53,139 nt of DNA, taken from the NCBI GenBank assembly GCA_024696945.1, contig JAILGF010000113.1:1-53139 (forward strand). Direction: 5' to 3'. The translations under genes and the position numbers were made by a program. Source of the DNA: Lachnospiraceae bacterium. GTDB taxonomy: Bacteria; Bacillota; Clostridia; Lachnospirales; Lachnospiraceae. Below are positions 18,853 through 28,247 of the stretch, in pieces. The notes beneath the pieces were generated by a model. It saw only the letters and a list, made by a program, of their open reading frames with translations. It was not told the origin of the DNA and did not search any database. Position 1 is the stretch's first letter. The number at the start of each line of letters is the position of its first letter.

Positions 18853-18881
18853 TTGATTAATACAGGATATAGTGGTATAAT
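18853..18881 (+). promoter_or_regulatory. Sigma-A promoter for the BMP/nucleoside ABC cassette
   Basis: TTGATT and a perfect TATAAT are separated by exactly 17 bp, 70 bp upstream of the binding-protein ATG at 18953. It starts only 6 bp after the preA stop, so the cassette has its own promoter. The 5' leader contains a small GGG/CCC hairpin but no riboswitch I recognise. The ribosome site is AAGGAGGA. Confidence 0.8.
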
Positions 18882-18952
18882 CCTATATGCTGAACGGGGG
18901 GAATAAGCCCATAAAATAATTTTTTTTGAGGCATTTAAGGAGGAAGACGAAA

Positions 18953-20298
18953 ATGAAGAAAGTTCGTAGTTTAGTACTTGTATTATGCCTTGCTATGTCA
19001 CTTTGCGCCTGCGGTTCAAGCGACGGCGGTTCCGGAAATGGCGGAAGCAAGAACAGCGAATACAAGTAGCGCTGGTTACCGACTACGGTGATATTACGGA
19101 CCAGAGCTTTAACCAGACAACTTATGAAGCATGTAAGGCATTCTGTGACAAGAACAATGTACAGTTTACTTACAAGAAGCCTTCGGGCGACAGCACATCA
19201 GAGCGTGCTGCAGCAGTTGAGAGCGCTATTGATGAGGGTTACAACATCATCGTTATGCCCGGTTATTCATTCGGTGGCACAATTGTTGAGACTTCAGGCA
19301 AGTATCCCGATGTTAAGTTCATCGCACTGGATGTTGCGGAAGGCGATATCCTTGAGGCAGGTGTTCCCGCTAAGGGCGGCACATATGACTACAATCCTTC
19401 AAACTGGAACGTAAAGGATTACTATCATGCAGACAATGTTTACTGCGCGGTTTATCAGGAAGAGCTTTGCGGATATATGGCAGGCTATGCAGCAGTTAAG
19501 CTTGGCTACAAGAAGCTCGGATACCTTGGCGGTATGGCAGTTCCCGCAGTTATGAGATTCGGTTACGGATATCTCCAGGGCGTTGATGCGGCAGCTAAGG
19601 ATCTTGGCATTACGGTTGACGTTAAGTATGCTTACGGTAATACTTTCTCAGGTGATGCTGAAATCACTGCAGCTATGGATACCTGGTACGGTGCAGGCAC
19701 AGAGGTTGTATTTGCTTGCGGCGGCGGTATCTTCACATCGGTTGGTGAGGCAGCTAAGAAGGTCGGAGCAAAGGTTATCGGCGTTGATACAGACCAGAAG
19801 GCTACCATCGACGGCATGTTCGGAGCAGGAACAACAGTTACGTCAGCTATGAAGGGTCTTTATCCCACAACCTACAACGCACTTGATGACATTATCAATA
19901 ACAACAAGTGGGATAGCTATAAGGGACAGATCAAGACATTAGGACTTATCAGCGGAGACGATCCCGAAGCAAACTATGTACAGATTCCTATGAACTCAAC
20001 CCAGTTCTCGGACAGCTTTACTAAGGATGACTACAAAGCTATCGTAAAGGGTATGTTCGACGGAAGCATCAAGGTTTCAAGCGACATCAGCACAGAACCT
20101 GTTACTACGGCAGCAAAGGTTGAATGGCTTGGAAATATTAAACAATCTGATAGTGCGAATGCGGACTCAGATGTGACAATGGGGACGGTTCTTTTTGTCA
20201 CATACATATGTGACAAGGAGGACTATCCCCGTTTTATATTCATTATAACGTATCAGGAGGAGAAGGCTTGGATGCACAATATGCTATCGAAATGCTGA
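18953..20298 (+). pseudogene. BMP-family basic membrane lipoprotein (nucleoside-type binding protein), frameshifted
   Basis: Binding lipoprotein of a BMP/Tmp (PnrA-like) ABC importer. The signal peptide and lipobox (LAMSLCACGSS) are in the frame of the ATG at 18953, but that frame stops at TAG 19064-19066. The mature domain (VALVTDYGDITDQSFNQ, then GYLGGMAVPAVMRFGYGY and VIGVDTDQK) is one frame over. Restoring one base, AAGTAG to AAGGTAG, joins them perfectly, so a single-base deletion near 19064 is inferred. The natural C-terminus near VEWLGNIKQ (about 20150) is followed by read-through across a repeat element, adding about 45 foreign residues. Without the leader, any product would stay in the cytoplasm. 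Confidence 0.85.
20171..20216 (+). repeat. GGGGACGGTTCT-type intergenic repeat with TTGTCACATA inverted arms
   Basis: ATGTGACAA, then GGGGACGGTTCT (20181-20192), then the 10-bp perfect inverted pair TTGTCACATA (20195-20204) and TATGTGACAA (20207-20216). Similar GGGGACGGTTCT cores occur at 11667 and near 32543 and 49808. It lies at the 3' end of the BMP gene, which reads through it. Confidence 0.7.
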
Positions 20299-21803
20299 AT
20301 ATTACCAAAAGGTTCCCGGGAATTATTGCGAACGACAATATTACCCTGCAGCTTAAAAAAGGTGAGATCCATGCACTGCTTGGGAAAACGGTGCCGGAAA
20401 ATCCACACTCATGAGCGTTCTTTTCGGGTTGTATAAGCCTGAGGAAGGAATCATTAAGAAGGACGGCAAGGAAGTTAAGATCAAGGATCCCAATGATGCG
20501 AATGCCCTTGGGATAGGAATGGTACATCAGCACTTTAAGCTGGTGGAATGCTTTACCGTACTTGACAATATCATACTTGGTGTGGAACCTGTTAAAAACG
20601 GACTTCTCCAGAAGGCTGAAGCCCGTAAAAAAGTGCTGTCTCTTTCTGAAAAGTACGGCTTAAATATCGATCCGGATGCCATAATAGAGGATATTACCGT
20701 AGGTATGCAGCAACGTACCGAAATATTAAAAATGCTGTACAGGGATAACGAGATCCTTATATTCGACGAGCCCACCGCAGTTCTTACTCCCCAGGAGATA
20801 AATGAACTGATGCAGATCATGAAGAACCTTGCAAAGGAAGGCAAGAGCATTCTCTTTATCTCACATAAGCTGCAGGCGATCATGGACGTTGCGGACAGGT
20901 GCACGGTATTAAGAAAGGGTAAATATATCGGAACGGTTGAAACCTCAAAGACCACCATGCAGGAGCTTTCCGCAATGATGGTAGGACGTAACGTAAACTT
21001 CCATGTCGAGAAAAAAGAATCCAAGCCGGGAAAGGTTATACTGGAAGTTGAAAATATGACCGTTGCTTCAAAGATGCACAAGAAAAATGCGGTAAACAAC
21101 GTATCCTTAAAGGTCAGAGCCGGTGAGATAGTATGTATAGCGGGTATAGACGGAAACGGGCAGACTGAGTTTGTTTACGGACTTACCGGTCTTGAACCCC
21201 TTGTATCCGGTACCATCAAGCTGTCGGGTACAGACATTACGGGTTATTCGATAAGAAAGAGAAGCACTTCGGGTATGAGCCATATACCCGAGGACAGGCA
21301 TAAGCACGGTCTGGTACTAGATTATACCTTGGAGGACAATATGGTCCTTCAGCGTTATTTCGAACCCGAATTTACAAATGGGGCAGGCTTCTTAAAACGT
21401 AAAAATATCAGAAGCTATGCCGAAAAACTGATAGAACAGTATGACGTCCGTTCCGGTCAGGGTGCCGAAACGGTTACGAGAAGCATGTCCGGCGGTAATC
21501 AGCAGAAGGCCATTATCGCTAGGGAAATAGACAAAAATCCTGAGCTTCTGGTTGCAGTACAGCCTACACGCGGTCTTGACGTCGGTGCTATCGAATATAT
21601 CCACAAACAGCTTGTGGCCCAGCGGGATGCCGGAAAAGCAGTGCTCCTGGTGTCATTGGAGCTTGATGATAATGGATGTTCCCGACAGGATACTTGTTAT
21701 GTATGAGGGCGAGATAGTCGGAGAATTCAATCCCAAGGAAACGAACCAGGAAGAGCTTGGCCTTTATATGGCCGGCGCTAAGAAGAAGGAGGTTAAAGCA
21801 TGA
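20268..21803 (+). pseudogene. BMP/nucleoside-type ABC transporter ATPase (two tandem ATPase domains), two frameshifts
   Basis: Double-domain ATPase of the NupO/YufO type. Translation should begin at TTG 20268, 5 bp after AGGAGGAG, giving LDAQYAIEMLNITKRFPGI. One base is missing in the first Walker A: CTTGGGAAAACGG should read CTTGGGGAAAACGG for LLGENGAGKSTL. The central frame (20411-21706) has IFDEPTAVLTPQE and the second signature MSGGNQQKAIIARE. Near 21667 a two-base loss (GATGATAATG from GATGAGATAATG) breaks SLELDEIMDVPDRILVM; the tail then ends at 21803. The stop overlaps the next permease start (ATGA). Each lesion would abolish function. Confidence 0.85.
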
Positions 21804-22983
21804 AGAAAAAAGGCTTCTTTAAAAATGAAGGAGTGCAGTCCTTTATAGCCTCACTTATCTGTATTGTGCTCGGTCTCCTTATAGGTTTTATAGTTCTCTT
21901 ATTTATAAACGCAAAGGGTGCACCGCAGGCCATGCTCCGTATCATCCAGAACTTCTTTAAATGGAACAGGAGCGAAAAGCAGATAGAATCCCTTGGAAGC
22001 ACTCTGGTCAAAACAGCACCGCTTATCATGTGTTCTCTCTCAATCCTGTTCTCTTATAAGGTAGGTCTGTTCAATATAGGCGTTGCCGTCAGTATGTGGC
22101 AGGTGCATGTGCTGCATTGTTCGGTGTATTCGGACTTCATTGGAACTGGGTAGGCTGCCTGTTCTTAGCAGCTGCGGCAGGTGCTCTTTTCGGAGTCATA
22201 TCGGGACTTCTCAAGGCATATTGCAACGTAAATGAAGTAATTTCGGGAATCATGCTTAACTGGATAGCGCTATATACCACTAACATGATCCTGTCAAAAT
22301 ATCTAAGCCCCGGACGAAAGGATACTCCGGAGCTTGCAAGCTCGACGGATTATTCAAGCTCGATCCTTCCGAACCTCGGGTTGAACAAGCTCTTTAACGG
22401 GAACAAATATGTTGGCTTGGGAATAATAATAGCGATTGTTTTTGCCTTTGCCGTATGGATACTTCTTTCAAAAACAAAATCCAGATACGAGCTTAAAGCT
22501 ACCGGTTTTAACAAGAATGCGGCTAAATATGCCGGAATGGCGGAGAAGAGAAATATAGTTATTACACTCGGTATCGGCGGACTTATCGCAGGCATCGGTG
22601 CATCACTCCTTTTCCTTACAGACTTTACACAGTGGGACTGCAACCAGACCTCTGTTCCCGCAATGGGCTTTAACGGTATAGCGGCAGCCTTCCTAGGCGG
22701 GCTTAATCCCATCGGAGCCATATTCTCGTCATATTTTATCCAGCACATTACGGACGGCGGTTCAAATCTGGATCTGTCCATGTACTGCGCACAGATATCG
22801 GATCTTATATCTGCCATAATCATTTATGTGTGAAGCTTTACCGGTCTTATCAAGTATTTATTCAAATCCGGCATTTTCTCAAAGAAACCCGATATAGTCG
22901 GTGCCAATGCAAATGCTGAGACGGATTCCGGGAAAACGGCAAAGGATGCCGCGGCCGGCAAAGATGAGAAAGGAAGTACCTGA
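21800..22983 (+). pseudogene. BMP/nucleoside-type ABC transporter permease (NupP/YufP-like), frameshift plus in-frame TGA
   Basis: First permease of the cassette. The N-terminal part runs in one frame to GLFNIGVA. A missing G near 22089 (GCCGTCAG for GCCGGTCAG) shifts the frame, after which QYVAGACAALFGVF and the NVNEVISGIMLNWIALY block continue from about 22090. A second lesion, TGA at 22831-22833 after SAIIIYV, precedes the in-frame remainder SFTGLIKYLFKSG and a charged tail ending at 22983. Repaired length is about 394 residues, consistent with the family. The intact second permease starts 2 bp after this stop. Confidence 0.85.
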
Positions 22984-22985
22984 GT

Positions 22986-23930
22986 ATGAATATGGTGATA
23001 ATACTTTTGCAATATACCTTACTTTTTGCGACGGTTCTTTCTCTGGTAGCTCTCGGCGGCTGTTTCGCGGAGCATTCCGGTGTCATTAACCTGGGACTTG
23101 AGGGCATCATGGTCATGAGTGCTCTGGGCGGAGCCCTTACATTCAAATATCTCGGTGCAGACGCTTCACCGTTTATCATTATTATAGCGGTACTTCTCGT
23201 AAGTATCATTGTGGGCGTGCTTTATTCGACCCTGCTGGGCATAGCGGCGATCAAGCTGAAGGCGGATCAGACGCTTGTCGGTACCGCAATGAACATGCTC
23301 GGTACCGCAGCAGCAACGGTAATAGCTAAGGCCATTAACCTTGCCGAGGATTCAACAAAGCCTTCGTCGGAAATCTTGTATCTGGGAAGAAGCGCATTCC
23401 TTTTCATAAACGGATATGAGTTCAATCTTTTTATGGTAATTGCTGTTATTGCTCTTATAGGAGCTTATATAGTTCTTTACAAGACGAAATTCGGTCTTAG
23501 GCTTATGGCCTGCGGCGAGCATCCCCAGGCTGCCGATTCAGTCGGAATCAATGTATATAAGATGCGCTGGGCCGGTGTGCTTATTTCGGGAGCACTCGGC
23601 GGACTTGGCGGGATATGCTATGTTACCGCAGGAGTAAGCTCGTGGAAATTTGAAGTGGGCGTTGCAGGATTCGGTTTCCTGGCATTGGCCGTAATGATAT
23701 TCGGACAGTGGAAGCCCTCGAGGATTGCCATTGCAGCCCTTCTTTTCGGATTTTTCAGAGCCCTGTCGAACGTTAACAGCGGATTTGAATTCCTTAGAAA
23801 TCTCAATATTCCCGGTGGTGTCTATAACATGCTGCCTTATCTTATCTCTCTTATTGTTCTTGCATTTACTTCAAGGCATTCAAGAGTACCCAAGGCAGAG
23901 GGTATCCCTTATGACAAGGGCATGAGGTAG
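22986..23930 (+). CDS. BMP/nucleoside-type ABC transporter permease (NupQ/YufQ-like), intact
   Basis: A 314-residue polytopic inner-membrane protein of the branched-chain/ribose permease fold. Marks are FAEHSGVINLGLEGIMVM near residue 30, GERP-like CGEHPQAADSVGINVYKMR near residue 178, and ISGALGGLGGICYVT. Eight or nine hydrophobic helices are visible. It is the only gene of the cassette without a lesion. Weak ribosome site GGAAG. It can only work with the ATPase, first permease and lipoprotein upstream, all of which are disrupted as written, so it may be a functional orphan. Confidence 0.9.
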   Translation: MNMVIILLQYTLLFATVLSLVALGGCFAEHSGVINLGLEGIMVMSALGGALTFKYLGADASPFIIIIAVLLVSIIVGVLYSTLLGIAAIKLKADQTLVGTAMNMLGTAAATVIAKAINLAEDSTKPSSEILYLGRSAFLFINGYEFNLFMVIAVIALIGAYIVLYKTKFGLRLMACGEHPQAADSVGINVYKMRWAGVLISGALGGLGGICYVTAGVSSWKFEVGVAGFGFLALAVMIFGQWKPSRIAIAALLFGFFRALSNVNSGFEFLRNLNIPGGVYNMLPYLISLIVLAFTSRHSRVPKAEGIPYDKGMR

Positions 23931-23958
23931 GCTTCCGGTTCAGAAAGGATAATTATTT

Positions 23959-25332
23959 ATGAAAAACCGTGGTATATCCTTACGGAAGGCAAATATCATA
24001 ATGCTTATCGTGGCGGTATTGCTTTCCGGTGGCCTGCTTGTCGCAATGAATATCACAAGCAGCTATTATAAGGAAATGGACGATTATACGAACCAGTTCT
24101 TGAAGTGGAGGACCAGCTCATACGATCTTCAGCGTGCTTCGGATTATCTGACTGATCAGATGCAGAGCTTTACCGTCACCGGAGACAGATCATACCTTGA
24201 CAACTATTTTAAAGAAGCAAACGTAACCAAGAGACGTGAAAATGCTTTGGAGGCATTGTCCCAGGGAAATGTAAGGTCAGCTGCATATAAGGACCTGAGT
24301 GCGGCAATGGAAGAATCGGTCAGCCTGATGGAAAGGGAGTATTATGCTGCAAGGCTTACTGTTGAGGCATATGGCTACGACATTACAGAATTTCCCGAAG
24401 AGATACAGAATGTCAAGCTCCTTTCGCCCGATACAGGTCTTTCTTCGGAAGATTTGAAGGAACTTGCCAGGCTTATGGTGCACGGAGAAGAATACCGTAA
24501 CCGTAAGGCAGTCATTTCCACTCATATGGAAAACTGCCTAAAGGACCTTGAACAGGAAATGGATGAAAAGCAGACCATAAATTCTGAGAAGCTGGGCAGG
24601 CAGGTTGCCATTGAACATATCCTTACAGTATTCATTATAATAGTATTCCTGCTTATGGTTTTCTTAACCTACAGGCTTGTAATCCGGCCTCTCAAGAATT
24701 CGGTTGATCTTATCCGTGACGAGGAGGATCTTCCTATACATGGTGCATATGAAATACGTTTCCTTGCAAAAACCTATAACCTTATGCATCATACAAATCT
24801 TCAGAGCAAGGAAAAGCTTACATATGAAGCGACTCATGACAAGCTTACCGGTCTGTACAACAGAAGAGGCTATGATTTCCTTATGGAAAATATCGATCTG
24901 GAAACCTCGGCACTGCTGCTTATAGATATTGATAAGTTTAAGACTATCAATGACACATACGGACATGATGTCGGAGACAGGATATTGGTCAAGGTTGCGG
25001 ATATCATATTCGGTAATTTCAGGGCTCAGGATTATGTCTGCCGTATAGGCGGGGATGAAATGGCCGTCATCATGGTCCATAGCGATCCTTCACTTTCATC
25101 ACTTCTTGCAAGCAAGGTAAAGAAGATCAACCAGTATCTGGCTGAAAAAGATGAAACGGACAATCCTACCGTTTCTATCAGTGTCGGTGTGGCATTCGGA
25201 GAAACAGGTATTACCTCGGAAATACTTTTTAAACGTGCGGATACCTGTCTGTACGAAGTAAAAGACGGTGTAAAAAAGGAAATTTCCTTCCATAAAAACG
25301 AAAAGAAGAAAAGCGAGAAGAAAAAGAGTTGA
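23959..25332 (+). CDS. Membrane-bound diguanylate cyclase (GGDEF)
   Basis: A 457-residue sensor enzyme that makes cyclic di-GMP from two GTP. One helix lies near residues 12-31 and a second near 213-234, framing a mostly alpha-helical extracellular sensor (about residues 32-212) with coiled-coil character. The GGDEF domain starts near TYEATHDKLTGLYNRRGYDF, and the active-site loop is GGDEM rather than GGDEF (near residues 364-368). The inhibitory I-site RXXD is present as RAQD five residues upstream. A basic Lys-rich tail ends the protein. Ribosome site AAAGGA. It lies 28 bp after the permease gene and is followed by the asd promoter, so it may share the upstream transcript. Confidence 0.93.
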   Translation: MKNRGISLRKANIIMLIVAVLLSGGLLVAMNITSSYYKEMDDYTNQFLKWRTSSYDLQRASDYLTDQMQSFTVTGDRSYLDNYFKEANVTKRRENALEALSQGNVRSAAYKDLSAAMEESVSLMEREYYAARLTVEAYGYDITEFPEEIQNVKLLSPDTGLSSEDLKELARLMVHGEEYRNRKAVISTHMENCLKDLEQEMDEKQTINSEKLGRQVAIEHILTVFIIIVFLLMVFLTYRLVIRPLKNSVDLIRDEEDLPIHGAYEIRFLAKTYNLMHHTNLQSKEKLTYEATHDKLTGLYNRRGYDFLMENIDLETSALLLIDIDKFKTINDTYGHDVGDRILVKVADIIFGNFRAQDYVCRIGGDEMAVIMVHSDPSLSSLLASKVKKINQYLAEKDETDNPTVSISVGVAFGETGITSEILFKRADTCLYEVKDGVKKEISFHKNEKKKSEKKKS

Positions 25333-25350
25333 AATTTTTTAAAAAAGTAC

Positions 25351-25379
25351 TTGCATTTTATTTTTGAATGTGATAATAT
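25351..25379 (+). promoter_or_regulatory. Probable sigma-A promoter of asd
   Basis: TTGCAT and TAATAT with 17 bp between them, 78 bp upstream of the asd ATG. The DGC gene ends 19 bp before, with no visible terminator. The match is partial but the spacing is ideal and the region is AT-rich. Confidence 0.5.
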
Positions 25380-25456
25380 ATCAGCATATTTTCATAGACG
25401 GACAAATGTACGCCACAGAAAAACACTTTTGATAAATGAAAGGCAGGTACAGAATT

Positions 25457-26533
25457 ATGGCAAAATTAAAAGCAGGAATACTCGGTGCAACGGGTATGGT
25501 AGGACAGAGATTCGTCCAGTTACTTGAGAATCATCCCTGGTTTGAGGTGGCAGCAGTAGCAGCCAGCCCCAGAAGTGCGGGAAAGACATATGCAGAGGCA
25601 GTGGGTGACAGATGGAAGATGGATACTCCCATGCCTGAGGCAGTAAAGAACTTGATTGTTTTAAATGTAGATGAGATAGATAAGGTAGCTTCTCAGGTAG
25701 ATTTCGTATTCAGTGCTTACGAGGGCACAAAGGAAGCCATTGCAGCTGCAGAGGAAGCTTATGCTAAGGCAGAGGTTCCCGTAGTTTCCAACAACAGCGC
25801 ACATCGCTGGACTCCCGACGTTCCCATGATCGTTCCGGAGCTTAACCCCGAGCATGTAGAGGTTATAGAATACCAGAAGAAGAGACTAGGAACAAAGAAG
25901 GGCTTTGTTGCGGTTAAACCCAATTGCTCCATCCAGAGCTATACACCCGCGCTTTTCGCACTTTCCGAGTTTGAACCCGAGACTGTTGTAGCTACAACTT
26001 ATCAGGCAATCTCCGGTGCAGGAAAGAACTTCAAGGATTGGCCCGAGATGATAGATAACGTTATCCCTTACATCGGCGGCGAGGAAGAAAAATCTGAGCA
26101 GGAGCCTTTGAGGATCTGGGGACATATCGAGAACGGTCAGATCGTTAAGGCGGCAAGCCCCGTTATCACCACACAGTGCATCCGCGTGCCCGTAACAAAC
26201 GGACATATGGCAGCAGTATTTGTTAACTTTAATAAGAAACCCACCAAAGAGCAGATTTTGGAAAAGTGGGCAAACTTCAAGGGTGTTCCTCAGGAGCTCG
26301 AGCTTCCTTCGGCACCCAAGCAGTTCATCCACTACTTTGAAGAGGATAACCGTCCTCAGACAAAGCTTGACCGTGATACCGAAGGCGGAATGGCAGTATG
26401 CATGGGCAGGCTGAGAGAGGACAAGCTTTATCAGTACAAGTTTGTAGGCCTTTCTCATAACACATTAAGAGGTGCTGCAGGCGGAGCAGTTCTTATGGCA
26501 GAGCTTCTTAAAGCAAAGGGATATATTTACTGA
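25457..26533 (+). CDS. asd: Aspartate-semialdehyde dehydrogenase (fungal/archaeal-like type)
   Basis: NADPH-dependent reduction of aspartyl phosphate to the semialdehyde in lysine, methionine and threonine synthesis. The Rossmann loop GILGATGMVGQRFVQLL begins at residue 6, the catalytic Cys is in KPNCSIQS near residue 155, and substrate-binding ISGAGKNFKDWPEM follows. The C-terminal LSHNTLRGAAGGAVL is typical of this subclass. The open frame begins at 25436, but the ATG at 25457 gives the conserved N-terminus and has AAAGGCAGG upstream, so I use it (358 residues). It has its own promoter and a strong downstream terminator, so it is probably monocistronic. Confidence 0.96.
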   Translation: MAKLKAGILGATGMVGQRFVQLLENHPWFEVAAVAASPRSAGKTYAEAVGDRWKMDTPMPEAVKNLIVLNVDEIDKVASQVDFVFSAYEGTKEAIAAAEEAYAKAEVPVVSNNSAHRWTPDVPMIVPELNPEHVEVIEYQKKRLGTKKGFVAVKPNCSIQSYTPALFALSEFEPETVVATTYQAISGAGKNFKDWPEMIDNVIPYIGGEEEKSEQEPLRIWGHIENGQIVKAASPVITTQCIRVPVTNGHMAAVFVNFNKKPTKEQILEKWANFKGVPQELELPSAPKQFIHYFEEDNRPQTKLDRDTEGGMAVCMGRLREDKLYQYKFVGLSHNTLRGAAGGAVLMAELLKAKGYIY

Positions 26534-26550
26534 TAAGCGGTTTTAACCGA

Positions 26551-26611
26551 AAAAGCATTATAAAGGTATATTCCGATCACATCGGGCATATGCCTTTTTA
26601 TATGCTTTTTC
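26551..26611 (+). terminator. Hairpin terminator after asd
   Basis: AAAAGCATTATAAAGGTATA pairs with CATATGCC-TTTTTATATGC-TTTTT further on, around a short inner TCCGA/TCGGG stem, and ends in a run of T. It lies 17 bp after the asd stop. Confidence 0.75.
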
Positions 26612-26622
26612 ATAAAAATTGT

Positions 26623-26651
26623 TTGATTTTTCATGAATTTTGTTATACAAT
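26623..26651 (+). promoter_or_regulatory. Sigma-A promoter of the chemoreceptor gene
   Basis: TTGATT and TACAAT separated by 17 bp, directly after the asd terminator and about 88 bp before the MCP ATG. The leader contains no structure I recognise, and the ribosome site is AAGGAG. Confidence 0.6.
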
Positions 26652-26738
26652 TATGATTAGGTGTTTGTAGTAATGCTCTTTTTGATGTGGAACACAGCTA
26701 TGTCATGAAATGATAAAGCAAAAGATAAGGAGATCAAG

Positions 26739-28226
26739 ATGCCTAAGAAGAAAACAAAAATGTCAGAGGCTATACAGAGAAACAGAGCTGCAATAGCATG
26801 TTATATAATCACGATATCGGTAATTACCGCAGCATATCTTATAGAGGTAATTAAGGGAAACCGCGCTATCTCATACTTTGCCACGGTATTTACAAGCCTG
26901 TGGATACCGGGAACCGTAGTCTTATATCTCCATCTGTCAAAAAAATGTATTGATGTCATTAAATACATCATTCTATTCGGCTTTGCAATGCCGTGGGGCT
27001 TCATGCTGTTCACAGCAAACAACGATCTTGTTTTTACCTATGCTCTGGTTATTATGATAGCTTTGAATGCTTATGCTGACTGTCGTTTCGCAGTAGCTAC
27101 CGCGATTACGTACAATGTGATCAATGTCGGCTCGGTGGTATTCTTCGCATTGCTTTACGGACTTACCAGCGAAGACATCGTAACTATGGAAATACAGCTG
27201 TTATTACTTGTGCTTTGCGGTATTTTCAATATATTCGTTGCAGTATTGGGCGGAAATATCAATGAGGAAAAGCTTGAAAGCATAAAAAACGAAAAGAATC
27301 ATGCATCAGAGCTGCTCGATAAAGTTCTTTCTGTTTCGAATGAGCTTACCGTCGGTATTTCACAGCTGAATTCCAAGATGAAACAACTCGATGATGCCAT
27401 GGACAGAACCTGCTTCGCAATGGAGGAGGTAAGCACCGGTACAAGCGTTACTTCGGATTCGGTTCAGACACAGATAATCATGACCGAGGAAATACAGCAG
27501 AAGCTTATTGATTTTGAAAATCATGCGAAGTCCATTTCCGACAATGTGGAGGAGACCGGAAGGGCAATAGCACTGGGCACCAAAAACATGATGAACCTTG
27601 AGAAGGAGGTTGCTGCATCAGATAAGTGTTCAAGCGACGCTGCCAAGGAGCTTGCCGAGCTTGAAAATACAACAAAGCAGATGCAGGGCATTATCGACCT
27701 TATCAATAATGTAGCAGATCAGACCGCACTTCTTGCGCTGAATGCAAGTATAGAGGCAGCAAGGGCCGGTGAGTCGGGCAGGGGCTTCTCGGTTGTGGCC
27801 ACAGAAATATCGAATCTTGCAAACCAGACACAGACTGCTACCGGTGACATAAAAGAACTTATCGAAAGCATCGACGAAAAACTACAGGACGTTGACAAGG
27901 CCATAAAGGCTTTCATAGAAGGAAGCCAAAAACAGCATGACGCTACTATGGAAACTGTAAGGAGCCTTCAGATCATAGGGGATGATGCCACAAATATCGA
28001 AAAGAGTACCGCTGGTCTTTCTGAATCCGTAAAGAGCCTTTCGGAAGCAAATAAAGGTATTGTGGATGCTGTTCAGAATATTTCGGCTATCATGGAAGAG
28101 GTTACGGCGCACGCAAAGGAGACTTATGAGTCCAGCGTACGCAATACTTCTACAGTGGATGAGATGATGAAGGTAGTGGAAAACTTAAACGAGCTTGCTG
28201 TTTCTATGAAAAAGGAACAAAACTGA
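26739..28226 (+). CDS. Methyl-accepting chemotaxis protein with six-helix membrane sensor
   Basis: A 495-residue chemoreceptor. Six hydrophobic helices fill residues about 18-175, with almost no extracellular domain and no HAMP domain, so it probably senses a membrane or intracellular signal (inference). From residue about 185 on, a long coiled coil leads to the signalling hairpin, where the highly conserved block [20 protein letters not shown] and [16 protein letters not shown] bind CheA/CheW (near residues 330-370). Ribosome site AAGGAG 8 bp before the ATG. The presence of an MCP implies that the host is motile. The CNNM gene follows after 21 bp. Confidence 0.94.
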   Translation: MPKKKTKMSEAIQRNRAAIACYIITISVITAAYLIEVIKGNRAISYFATVFTSLWIPGTVVLYLHLSKKCIDVIKYIILFGFAMPWGFMLFTANNDLVFTYALVIMIALNAYADCRFAVATAITYNVINVGSVVFFALLYGLTSEDIVTMEIQLLLLVLCGIFNIFVAVLGGNINEEKLESIKNEKNHASELLDKVLSVSNELTVGISQLNSKMKQLDDAMDRTCFAMEEVSTGTSVTSDSVQTQIIMTEEIQQKLIDFENHAKSISDNVEETGRAIALGTKNMMNLEKEVAASDKCSSDAAKELAELENTTKQMQGIIDLINNVADQTALLALNASIEAARAGESGRGFSVVATEISNLANQTQTATGDIKELIESIDEKLQDVDKAIKAFIEGSQKQHDATMETVRSLQIIGDDATNIEKSTAGLSESVKSLSEANKGIVDAVQNISAIMEEVTAHAKETYESSVRNTSTVDEMMKVVENLNELAVSMKKEQN

Positions 28227-28247
28227 CTGTAACCGGAAAGGACGGAA

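Noticed and set aside
18884..18952. preQ1 or purine riboswitch in the BMP cassette leader
   Set aside because: Only a short GGG/CCC hairpin is visible; conserved riboswitch cores are absent.
14462..22833. Stop-codon recoding (for example TGA as Trp) or programmed frameshifting explaining the interrupted transporter genes
   Set aside because: All three stop codons are involved, many intact genes here end in TGA/TAA/TAG normally, and no slippery site, SECIS-like element or consistent shift direction is seen. Deletion or error is simpler.
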